Notes under the pieces: model-generated
Databases searched by the model: none
Told to the model about the DNA's origin: nothing
What the model saw: only the letters and a program-made list of their open reading frames with translations
Position numbers and translations under genes: made by a program
Assembly (NCBI GenBank): GCA_031409695.1
Contig: JANNXS010000088.1
Span: forward strand, 1-19,437
DNA: 19,437 nucleotides
DNA from: JABFRJ01 sp031409695
GTDB taxonomy: Bacteria > Pseudomonadota > Alphaproteobacteria > Rhizobiales > Hyphomicrobiaceae
Reading direction: 5' to 3'
Shown here: positions 6,744-13,810 of the stretch, piece by piece
How positions within the stretch are numbered: position 1 is the first letter of the stretch
Layout of the letters: every line of letters starts with the position of its first letter

Positions 6744-8773
6744 GCAATATCGGCGGCGAGGCCGAACTCGGTCAGGAACTTCACTGGGATCGTGCGCGAT
6801 GCGGGACAGTCCGTGGCGCGCAAGCGCTGATAGATCGAGGACATATCGCCCTTGAAGGTCGGCCGCATGGCACGACGCGCCACGCCGGTCGCAACGGCAC
6901 CATTGGCAAACGTCGCGCGGCACGCCAACTTGGCCAGCGCGTCGCTCAGCGTTTGCTTGAAGCCCTCCGCCGCCGTCTTGCTGGCAGTTTGCATCTGGCC
7001 CCACCGCTGCGCCTCAGACGACGAGGCCCAAGCCTGTCCGTCGCGCGCATTGATCAGCCCATTCAGGCCGTCTTCGAGTCGGCCTTTAAGGCCAGGAACG
7101 GTCGCTTGCGCAATGATGTCCTTCAGGCTCGCAAGATCAAGCTGATCGGGTGGTCGAGATGTGATCGGTGATAGGTCAGCCGAGCCGGTCGGGTCGACTT
7201 CGGGCGGCTTGGTTTTCCAGAGCGTCGCGCCGCGCAGGTCAGCATGCCCGATCTTCGCGTTAGTCATATCGGCGCCGTAAAGGCGGGCATTTTGCATGTC
7301 TGCCCCGTCGAGATCCGCGTCCAGAAAACGCGCCCCTTCGAGCCTCGCAAACGACAAGATGGCACCATGCAAGTTGGCACTGACGAAGTTTGCCATTGCG
7401 AGTTCAGCCGTGGTCAAATCAGCACCTTGCAACGACGCCGTTAAAAATACCGCGCCATGGAGCACGCTGTTGCCGGAGAGATCGACACGCTGCAGGTTGG
7501 CCGAGGTAAAGTCCGCCCCGGGCGCGAGCACATAGCGGATATCGGAACCTTCAAGGTTCGTGTGATCGAACGTTGCGCCGGCCAAATCCGCACCCGCAAG
7601 CTTCGCATCGGTCATCCGTGCCCGGGTGAAGTTCGCTCCGCGGGCTGCGGCGCATTTGACCTCCTGTCGGCTGTCGCCGAGGAGTAAGCGGTCGATGTCG
7701 GCGCACGACATGGTGACGTTGCGCAAATCCGCCTGCACGAACGTAGCGCCTTCGAGATTGGCGCCCGTAAAATCCGCTTGATGGAGGTCCGAACGGTCCA
7801 GGCGGGCAAAGCGCAGATCGCGACCGCGTAGATTGATGGTTGATTCTCCCGGCGTGACCAGACTGTCGACGACGAGGTCGGCGTCGCGCACGACGAGGTT
7901 GCGATAGAACAGGCCGAACAGCGAGCCGTCCTCGGTTGGCTTCACGAATGGCAAGGCAAAGCCAAGATAGCCAGTGTTGCGCTCGGATTTTGCCCCACGG
8001 CCGGTGACCGCATCAGTGATGCGGTCCAGTCGCTCACCCGGGATGGTTGCGACGAACAACGAAAACACTGTGACGCTGACAAACAGCAGCGTGGTGATCA
8101 CAGCCGTCTTGGGATGCTGTGTGAGGGTCTTGCGAAAGGCCGTGAAGAACGAATTTTCTGAGCGCGCGAGAAACGTGCCGATGGTCGCCAGCATGATGAT
8201 GTCGGCGAACAGTGCGACACGATGGGCGGTCGTTATAATCGGGTCATGATAGGGCAAAAACACGACTTGGATGTAGAGCAGGATCAGGACCGGCAACACG
8301 ACCAGGGTCAACCACGTCAGGCTGTGAAGGAAGGCGCTCATCACTTTGGAGCGCTCCGGCCCGGCGACGCCCTGCACGAAGAAGAAATTATCAAGTTCCA
8401 GCCTCAGCGGGTGGCTGCGCTTTTCAGTTGTCTCCAGCAGTTGGATCGCCGTGTCGAACTCAAGCGCCTTGCGCGCGAGCAAGGCAAGCTGCGCCACCAC
8501 ACCCGTGTGGAACAGGACCAAGATGATTGAGGTGAAAAAGAAAAAGCGGCCGAGATCTATTTTGACTTGCAGGATCGGGAGCGGAATATCGTTGGACAAC
8601 AGCAAATCTTTGTGAGTCACGCCCGCGGCCGTGATGAGCAGATAGCTCATGACGCCGAGAAAGATCAGCCACGCTGTGTTGACTGTATCTGACGCACGAT
8701 TGACCGCCTCAAGCAGGCTGTAGGGATTGACTGGATGTTCCCCATCGAGCGGCATCTGGCCGGTGTCGCTCAT
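6731..8773 (-). CDS. Polytopic membrane protein with pentapeptide-repeat domain
   Basis: The protein has 680 residues. The ATG at 8773 is preferred because GGGGAAG lies about 5 bases before it; the frame extends only to a poor TTG at 8824. Hydrophobic segments at about 33-50, 78-100, 150-173, 186-203 and 223-243 predict five inner-membrane helices. Residues about 312-518 are pentapeptide repeats of the A(D/N)LxG type (ADFTGANLEGATFVQADL, ADLRGATL). These should fold as a right-handed beta-helix, interrupted by an insertion at about 358-378 that contains Cys374. A C-terminal helical region of about 160 residues follows, with Cys618 and Cys656. No enzyme motif was seen. The role is unknown; a membrane-anchored binding scaffold is inference. 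It stands alone, separated from moaD by 464 bases and from the GST gene by repeats. Confidence 0.85.
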   Translation of the reverse strand: MSDTGQMPLDGEHPVNPYSLLEAVNRASDTVNTAWLIFLGVMSYLLITAAGVTHKDLLLSNDIPLPILQVKIDLGRFFFFTSIILVLFHTGVVAQLALLARKALEFDTAIQLLETTEKRSHPLRLELDNFFFVQGVAGPERSKVMSAFLHSLTWLTLVVLPVLILLYIQVVFLPYHDPIITTAHRVALFADIIMLATIGTFLARSENSFFTAFRKTLTQHPKTAVITTLLFVSVTVFSLFVATIPGERLDRITDAVTGRGAKSERNTGYLGFALPFVKPTEDGSLFGLFYRNLVVRDADLVVDSLVTPGESTINLRGRDLRFARLDRSDLHQADFTGANLEGATFVQADLRNVTMSCADIDRLLLGDSRQEVKCAAARGANFTRARMTDAKLAGADLAGATFDHTNLEGSDIRYVLAPGADFTSANLQRVDLSGNSVLHGAVFLTASLQGADLTTAELAMANFVSANLHGAILSFARLEGARFLDADLDGADMQNARLYGADMTNAKIGHADLRGATLWKTKPPEVDPTGSADLSPITSRPPDQLDLASLKDIIAQATVPGLKGRLEDGLNGLINARDGQAWASSSEAQRWGQMQTASKTAAEGFKQTLSDALAKLACRATFANGAVATGVARRAMRPTFKGDMSSIYQRLRATDCPASRTIPVKFLTEFGLAADIARGQ

Positions 8774-8890
8774 CGTCTTCCCCGAACTGTTGGGCCCGAA
8801 CTGTCCGGCCGCACACACCCTCAAAGCTTAGACTTGGTTTTATGGCGGATGTACAGGCGGAAGGTGCAACGGTCGTGTTTCACTGAAGCG

Positions 8891-8974
8891 TCACAAAACC
8901 ATCGTCGCAATCGTTGAGGCAACGACGGTGGAAGCCATGAACACGAAACATGCGGACTGGAGAAACTTTGCCAT
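8891..8974 (-). CDS. Possible 27-residue single-helix membrane peptide
   Basis: The reading MAKFLQSACFVFMASTVV, then ASTIATMVL, is almost wholly hydrophobic after a single Lys, as expected for one membrane helix or a bare signal-like peptide. It ends in TGA at 8891. A GGA lies about 12 bases before the ATG, a weak ribosome-binding site. A perfect 6-bp hairpin (8993-9010) lies just upstream. It sits in a long gap where no other gene is visible. Support is composition only; I recognise no family. Chance reading of a non-coding region is quite possible. Confidence 0.3.
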   Translation of the reverse strand: MAKFLQSACFVFMASTVVASTIATMVL

Positions 8975-8992
8975 GACGCTGGATCCGGTTGT

Positions 8993-9010
8993 CCTGTCTC
9001 ACCTGACAGG
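8993..9010 (-). other. Perfect short hairpin upstream of the small hydrophobic ORF
   Basis: CCTGTC (8993-8998) pairs exactly with GACAGG (9005-9010) across a 6-base loop. On the minus strand the loop reads AGGTGA, which is Shine-Dalgarno-like, but it is about 20 bases or more from the ATG at 8974. It may be an operator, leader hairpin or chance. Confidence 0.25.
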
Positions 9011-9237
9011 TCGGCCGCACTTGGCGACCAGAGTGTAATCTTAGGAGCCGGATCTTGAAGACAGCTTGAAGATGATGTTCAGGCGGCATTCATTCGCGGC
9101 TCATGGTGAAAGAGTAGTTCCAAAGCGTGCCGCTCGCAGTGCCGTAGGGCACAGGCTTAAAAATGGGCGCTTTAATCTCTGTACGACACTTGAGGCGTCC
9201 GTGCACCAGAATGGAGAAACAGCTTTGTGGCGTCCGC

Positions 9238-9504
9238 TTATCCACCCGTCACAGGTGGGAAAAACGCTATCTCCTTCGCGCCGACGATGGGCGCACTGGC
9301 CTGCGCGTGGACTTTATCGAGAGCGGCGCGGATGACGGTCGGGTGCTCGAAGGCATGCGCGTATTCCGGGCCGCGCAGGCTCAGCCAGGCGATAAGATCG
9401 GCAATTGTTGTGATCGAGACTGGTAATTCGACGTCTTCCCCAGCTCGGCCAATGCGTTCACGCACCCAGGCGAAATAAACGAGCCGAACGGTCATTACAT
9501 CCAT
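9238..9504 (-). CDS. moaD: Molybdopterin synthase small subunit (sulphur carrier MoaD)
   Basis: This is an 88-residue ubiquitin-like protein. Its C-terminal Gly-Gly is adenylated and thiocarboxylated, then gives sulphur to precursor Z within the MoaD-MoaE complex. Visible features are RLVYFAWVRERIG near the N-terminus and the ending FFPPVTGG, the hallmark diglycine directly before TAA. The ATG at 9504 overlaps the pgsA stop by one base (TGATG), so translation is probably coupled. A second in-frame ATG at 9495 (MTVRLVYF) is equally like the family's usual start. moaE is not adjacent downstream, which is unusual for this arrangement. Confidence 0.9.
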   Translation of the reverse strand: MDVMTVRLVYFAWVRERIGRAGEDVELPVSITTIADLIAWLSLRGPEYAHAFEHPTVIRAALDKVHAQASAPIVGAKEIAFFPPVTGG

Positions 9505-10139
9505 CAATCCGCTATGGCATGCTTAATGGCAACGCGCAGGTAGTCATAACCTGTAAACAGCGTGAGTACGGCTGCCAGCCAGAGCAGGCCTAGGCCAATG
9601 GCTTGCAAACCCGGCACGTATTTCTCGCCGGCCTGCCCAGCCAACAATACGCCGAGCGCCACCATCTGGAGCGCCGTCTTCCACTTGGCCAGCTGCGAGA
9701 CCTTAATTTTGTCGCTCTGGTTGAGGTTGGCCAAGAACTCGCGCAGTCCCGAGACGAGGATTTCGCGGCACAGTATGATCACAGCGGCAAAAACATGGCC
9801 TCCGCTGATGGTTCCGTCGGCTGTGAACATTAGAAGAATAGTGCCGACCAGAAGTTTATCCGCGATCGGGTCTAACATGCGGCCCAGAAGGGATTGTTGT
9901 TCCCATATCCGCGCCAAATAGCCATCGACCCAATCGGTTACACAGGCGACTGTATAAATGAAGAGCGCGAGCCAGCGGGCTTGGTCTGTCGCGAAGACAA
10001 ACAGACATACGACGATCACGGGTACAGCTGCGATACGCCCATAGGTCAGAATATTCGGCAGTGCGAGCACGAGTTTTCGCGTTCGCTCGCGCGATGGTTT
10101 TCTCGCCCTCGGCGGGTTTGATGCTGTCCCATCCACCAT
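9504..10139 (-). CDS. pgsA: CDP-diacylglycerol--glycerol-3-phosphate 3-phosphatidyltransferase
   Basis: This integral membrane enzyme of 211 residues makes phosphatidylglycerol phosphate, the first step toward phosphatidylglycerol and cardiolipin. The CDP-alcohol phosphotransferase signature is complete: Asp72-Gly73, Ala76-Arg77, Gly86, Asp90 and Asp94, with Asp69 just before (DWVDGYLAR and GRMLDPIADK). About five hydrophobic segments surround it, starting with LPNILTYGRIAAVPVIVV, the usual opening of PgsA. A basic cytosolic lead of about 24 residues comes first. AGGA lies 8 bases before the ATG at 10139, a good ribosome-binding site. It is first in a two-gene unit with moaD. uvrC, a common upstream neighbour in Rhizobiales, is absent here. 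Confidence 0.96.
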   Translation of the reverse strand: MVDGTASNPPRARKPSRERTRKLVLALPNILTYGRIAAVPVIVVCLFVFATDQARWLALFIYTVACVTDWVDGYLARIWEQQSLLGRMLDPIADKLLVGTILLMFTADGTISGGHVFAAVIILCREILVSGLREFLANLNQSDKIKVSQLAKWKTALQMVALGVLLAGQAGEKYVPGLQAIGLGLLWLAAVLTLFTGYDYLRVAIKHAIAD

Positions 10140-10231
10140 TCACGACGTCCTACACCAACTATATGACGCGTCAAGGTTGGCGGCCGAGCTTGGCCACGAC
10201 CCGGCCATTCGTGTTTCTGCCCAAATGCGGC

Positions 10232-10936
10232 TCAACTGATCAGCAGGAGCCGGGAGGGTGTACCGGGCAGAGTGGGGGGCGCGCGGTGAATGCAGGGAAG
10301 GGACGGGCTATCCGGGTAGGCGATGGCAATACGCCAAAGGTTGCCGAGACCAAAGGAATACGGTTTAGCCTCCGGCAGCGGGGCGTAATGCAAATCGAAG
10401 CACGCCTCACTGAGATAGGTGGCGAAATCAGCGTCGTCGCCGCCGCCGTAGATCTGCAACAAAGCGGCCCTGGTCTCTGCAACATCAACCCGGCGGATGG
10501 CCATGTGGTTTTGAAGCCCTTCCGATGTTTGCCCGATGTAGGTGCAAAGATAGGTGTCGGCCCGAACCGGGGCGCGGTCGACATGGAACGAATAGACATC
10601 CGTCGGTACAGGGCCTGTCGCCGGATCCGACGGGTAACCAGTGATGCAATCTAGGATTGGGGCGAGCCCGTGGGCACGCAAAAGAGCCTGATCCGAAAGC
10701 AAAATCACACGGGCCTCGCTGCCTGCCGGGCTGAGCGCGAGCGCGCGGAGATCCTCTTCCTCAATCGTGGTCATGCCTGCATCAGGCTGCAACTGGTCGA
10801 CGATCTCTTTGAAGTCGCCTGATAATTGGCGGGGCCAACACGCGGCGTTCAGCCTGCCCTCGAACCGGACGGCGCGTAACGCATCAAAGCTATCGACTAT
10901 ACGGATGGAGTCGGAGCGGATGGAGGCCGATGTCAT
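10232..10936 (-). CDS. Uncharacterised protein, possibly distant to DUF1826
   Basis: The protein has 234 residues, no signal peptide and no membrane segment. The ATG at 10936 has GAGAG 5 bases upstream and is preferred over the in-frame ATG at 10969, which would add 11 residues. A middle stretch YSFHVDRAPVRADTYLCTYIG (about residues 137-157) and a tail CIHRAPPTLPGTPSRLLLI recall the His-Asp and HRSP-type ends of DUF1826 proteins. This is from memory and is weak. Nothing indicates catalysis with certainty; the His/Asp pair could bind metal. It follows the DUF4403 lipoprotein gene by 63 bases on the same strand, so the two may be co-transcribed. Confidence 0.7.
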   Translation of the reverse strand: MTSASIRSDSIRIVDSFDALRAVRFEGRLNAACWPRQLSGDFKEIVDQLQPDAGMTTIEEEDLRALALSPAGSEARVILLSDQALLRAHGLAPILDCITGYPSDPATGPVPTDVYSFHVDRAPVRADTYLCTYIGQTSEGLQNHMAIRRVDVAETRAALLQIYGGGDDADFATYLSEACFDLHYAPLPEAKPYSFGLGNLWRIAIAYPDSPSLPCIHRAPPTLPGTPSRLLLIS

Positions 10937-10999
10937 TCGTGCTCTCACGTACCTTTTCCGAATCAGCATACATCTGGAACACCACTCGACGGGGAACGA

Positions 11000-12676
11000 T
11001 CAAGGCACGATGCGTTTTGGCGGTGGTGTCCCGACCGTTGCGCCAGTTGGCTGGATTGAACCCGTGCTTCGCATCGTGCCAGTCCTCGGCACAAGTGATA
11101 ACGTGCCCTTTAGTTCTAGCATGACGCGAAACCCGTCTTTGATCGTATCGACATCAATGACCCGCATCGTCTGGAAAGCGCCGGACAGTTCAATGGACTC
11201 GTCCAAGGGCTGGCGTACCATGCCATTGACCTTGGGCATTAGATCTTCAAGCACCCTGCCAATATCGAGCCGGGCTGCGGCCGCAAACCGGCCAGCAAAC
11301 GGTTCTTCGCCAATTCGCAGAACGCCCTCTGGCCGCAGAACACCCTCTGGCGTCATGCCACCTTTTTGCGGCGCGCCAGGAAAGCCAATCTCGCGGAGTT
11401 CCAGGATACCTGTGTCTTTATCGAGTACCGGCTTGCCAATCAGATAAGCTTTGCCCGTCATGCCGAGCAGTCGTGACGGCTCAACGACGTCTAGGCCGAG
11501 TTCAAGCGCTAGCCTGTCGCGAGCCGGAAATGTTGTAGCGGAGACAACGCGAACCTTGATCGGCGTGCTTTTCGTATCGGCACGCGTCTCGATGACATCT
11601 GACTTTGGAAATGCGGCGGCAAGTGTTTGTCGCAATGCGAGCGAACCGACATCGTAGGGCAGACGCAGGATGGTTTGGGCTGGTTCTTGTTTCGCCACGT
11701 CCTGTTTGGTGGGCTGTTGGCGCAAAGTTCCGGGCAGCGGTTTCGCCATCAGGGGCGCCGGTCGTTCGCCGCGATGGACGGTGACCTTGGCGTCAAAACC
11801 CAGCCGGTAAACGATGGCGCCATCGACCATCGCAAAGCCCCCGCCGTAAATGCGCTCCGGCTGGCCACGTAGCCAGAGGCTTGGTCCACGCGTCAATTCG
11901 ATGGGTACGTGCAACGCGCGCCATGCCTTTTCGGCGCCTTCACGGATCGGCTGTGCCAGCAGGACCTTGCGCAATTCATCTGCGAGATCCGTGAGTTGGG
12001 CCCTTATCTTGCTATCAGCCACGCGGGAGAGCGCAACATTGCCCTTCAGCACCGGCACCGTCTGATCAGCCCAGGCAAGATCACCAGAGATGCGCACATC
12101 CAGGCTGAAATTCGGGCCGAGTGCCACGTCGAATGGGACGGAAACGGTGGTGTTGCCGGATTTTCGGTCCGTTAAGTAACTGGCCCAACCATGGCCGCGG
12201 GCATTGATGTCGTAGGCCAGCGGAATCGTGATGAGAAACCGATTGCCGACGGCGCTCGCAACCACCGGCCCGGTGCGCGTCATTTCCGTTGTGACAATGG
12301 CACCCATGCATTCGACATAGGGGCTCTTTCGCTTGTCGCACGCGATATCATCGACAAACTCGCGTGCCCGCGCAACCTGACCGGCCAAAGATGACTCGGC
12401 GACGGTGATTACGGACGCAATATCGACGGGGATGCCGAAAAACAACGTCGTCTCGCGCGCACGCTGATCAGCTTCCACGACACCTGCGAATGGGGTTCGT
12501 GTGAACTGCACTTCCTGCTTACAACCGCTCAGGCCGAGCGCTGCGAGACACAGCACGGCCACTTTTGAATTCGAATGACGACACTTCAGACGACGGCGCA
12601 CGGCAACGACCCGGTGGACGGAGATTGCGGTTAAGAAAGAGTGCATGAGAGACGGCGATGCATCTTTCATGCCCAT
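11000..12676 (-). CDS. DUF4403 family lipoprotein
   Basis: This 558-residue envelope protein has a long basic lead, then a hydrophobic stretch ending in the lipobox LSGC with Cys52, predicting lipid anchoring after export. The mature part contains the DUF4403 features: an early phrase SLAGQVARARE and mid-domain RISGDLAWADQTVPVLKGNV. A proline/glutamine linker around residues 300-330 separates two halves, and the second begins LRLPYDVGSLALRQTL. The two halves look like lipid- or surface-binding beta domains, but the family has no firm function. The start is uncertain: ATGs at 12676, 12670 and 12646 all lie before the signal sequence and none has a strong ribosome-binding site. The 16-bp tandem repeat at 12686-12764 lies immediately upstream. 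Confidence 0.8.
   Translation of the reverse strand: MGMKDASPSLMHSFLTAISVHRVVAVRRRLKCRHSNSKVAVLCLAALGLSGCKQEVQFTRTPFAGVVEADQRARETTLFFGIPVDIASVITVAESSLAGQVARAREFVDDIACDKRKSPYVECMGAIVTTEMTRTGPVVASAVGNRFLITIPLAYDINARGHGWASYLTDRKSGNTTVSVPFDVALGPNFSLDVRISGDLAWADQTVPVLKGNVALSRVADSKIRAQLTDLADELRKVLLAQPIREGAEKAWRALHVPIELTRGPSLWLRGQPERIYGGGFAMVDGAIVYRLGFDAKVTVHRGERPAPLMAKPLPGTLRQQPTKQDVAKQEPAQTILRLPYDVGSLALRQTLAAAFPKSDVIETRADTKSTPIKVRVVSATTFPARDRLALELGLDVVEPSRLLGMTGKAYLIGKPVLDKDTGILELREIGFPGAPQKGGMTPEGVLRPEGVLRIGEEPFAGRFAAAARLDIGRVLEDLMPKVNGMVRQPLDESIELSGAFQTMRVIDVDTIKDGFRVMLELKGTLSLVPRTGTMRSTGSIQPTGATVGTPPPKRIVP
11316..11351. repeat. 18-bp in-frame tandem duplication inside the DUF4403 gene
   Basis: CGCAGAACGCCCTCTGGC (11316-11333) is followed directly by the same 18 bases with one change, G to A, at 11334-11351. 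In the protein this duplicates six residues (PEGVLR PEGVLR). The reading frame is kept. Confidence 0.85.
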
Positions 12677-12685
12677 GCCCGTTTC

Positions 12686-12764
12686 AGGCCCGGCTTGGTT
12701 TGAGCTCGGCTTGGTTTAGGCAAGGCTTGGTTTAGGCCCGGCTTGGTTTAGGCCAGGCTTCTTG
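12686..12764. repeat. 16-bp tandem repeat, nearly five units
   Basis: Units of AGGCCCGGCTTGGTTT at 12686, 12702, 12718, 12734 and 12750; the last is cut short at 12764. Units 1 and 4 are identical over 16 bases; units 2 and 3 differ at a few positions. It begins 10 bases upstream of the DUF4403 start and fills much of the 204-base gap to the thioesterase gene. Confidence 0.93.
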
Positions 12765-12880
12765 CGCGTCCGTCCCTCATCGCGCGTCCGTGTCTAAGCC
12801 GTGCAGGCTTGCGGCGCGAACACTCTCCGGTGGCCTCGTGTCTGATGGTTAACTCGCGTTCTCAAAATGGTCTGCCAAGA

Positions 12881-13705
12881 CTATTCTTTGTACCACACGG
12901 TCTGCGTGCCGCTCGCGAGGAGTGCTCCACCCGCACTCCACAGTTCCATCGACTGGTCGTGGAAGTTTGCCTGGAACCGCTTTGCGGTCGCGATGCCGAG
13001 CAGGTGGGCTGTGCCGTGCTCGACAAGCTCGTTGGGCATGGCGTGGAAGTAGCTCGTCATTGATACCGTGCTCATGGGCACCATGGTGCCACGCATCTGG
13101 ATGAGACGGAGAATGAAACAATCGCTCAGCGCCGAGAGGGAAACGTAGTCGAGGGGCCGGTCGGGCGTATCTTTGAGCCACAGTACGGTGCGAGATTTGC
13201 CGAGATCGCCTGCCGCCCGCGCCTTTTGCTCCAAGCTTAGGCCAAGCTCTGGTCCGCCTTCCACGAAACGGAAATCATAGCTGCTTAGCCAGGGCAGGCG
13301 TTCTTCCGGCGCGGATTGTGCGACCTGTTCAGGTGGCGGCACACTGGGCCGTGAACCGACTGCATGGGCAAATGTCTCGCGCCGGTTCGCGCAAACGATG
13401 GACGCCGTCGCTGCAACGGCCCCGTTTTGATGCAGCTCAAGAGACCAATGTTGGGTTGCCTTGCCGGATCGTTGCAGCGTGACTGCGATCTCGAACGCGC
13501 CCTTGGTTATCGCGCCGCAATAATTCACCGTTTGCGCCACGGGCGGACCGAGGCGACGCGTGTCGTCCATTACCGCGCGCATGAGCAACGCCGCCGTGTA
13601 GCCACCGAATGGCCCGGCGAAGTTCCAATACGCATCGCTGGTTGTGCCAACCAAGCGGCTTGCCGCGCCGAGTTTGAGCGTTGTTGCAATATCGAGTTGA
13701 TGCAT
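12881..13705 (-). CDS. Acyl-CoA thioesterase-like protein (double hot-dog)
   Basis: This soluble protein has 274 residues and two hot-dog halves, like the TesB/4HBT_3 group that hydrolyses acyl-CoA to free acid and CoA. In the first half, SDAYWNFAGPFGGYTAALLMRAV (residues 23-45) carries the substrate-binding GG turn. The second half has LSALSDCFILRL followed by a thioesterase-like core and the closing strand ASGTQTVWYKE. The substrate is unknown. The ATG at 13705 has only a weak ribosome-binding site (GAGACCGAAAG). It lies 105 bases downstream of the LysR gene on the same strand. A small dyad (GCCGT/ACGGC at 13773-13787) between them might separate the transcripts. Confidence 0.8.
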   Translation of the reverse strand: MHQLDIATTLKLGAASRLVGTTSDAYWNFAGPFGGYTAALLMRAVMDDTRRLGPPVAQTVNYCGAITKGAFEIAVTLQRSGKATQHWSLELHQNGAVAATASIVCANRRETFAHAVGSRPSVPPPEQVAQSAPEERLPWLSSYDFRFVEGGPELGLSLEQKARAAGDLGKSRTVLWLKDTPDRPLDYVSLSALSDCFILRLIQMRGTMVPMSTVSMTSYFHAMPNELVEHGTAHLLGIATAKRFQANFHDQSMELWSAGGALLASGTQTVWYKE

Positions 13706-13810
13706 GCTTTCGGTCTCTGACTTATGAGTTGCGACATGGTGTCTACCAGCGCAGCGTGGGTGGTCAAAGATGGCCGTACACGACGGCGCAAGCCACAGAT
13801 TTAATTGGCA

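Larger units (their letters stand above)
8774..9237. other. Long, mostly non-coding gap between pentapeptide gene and moaD
   Basis: No open frame here has family-like content, apart from a possible 27-residue hydrophobic peptide on the minus strand. moaE commonly follows moaD in related genomes; I translated the minus strand just after moaD and found early stops and no MoaE-like motif. The gap holds two small dyads: 8899-8931 (9-bp arms, one G-T pair) and 8993-9010. No tRNA-like fold was seen. Confidence 0.5.

Noticed and set aside
8899..8931. 9-bp dyad as a terminator for moaD
   Set aside because: It is about 300 bases beyond the moaD stop, has a long loop and no T-run, and overlaps the possible small ORF.
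8937..9038. 33-codon plus-strand ORF (MNTKHADWRNFAMTLDP...)
   Set aside because: No clear ribosome-binding spacing, no recognisable pattern, and it overlaps the more plausible minus-strand hydrophobic peptide.
10147..10174. TTGACG-N16-TAGGAC as a promoter for pgsA
   Set aside because: The AGGA in the would-be -10 is better explained as the pgsA ribosome-binding site 8 bases before the ATG.
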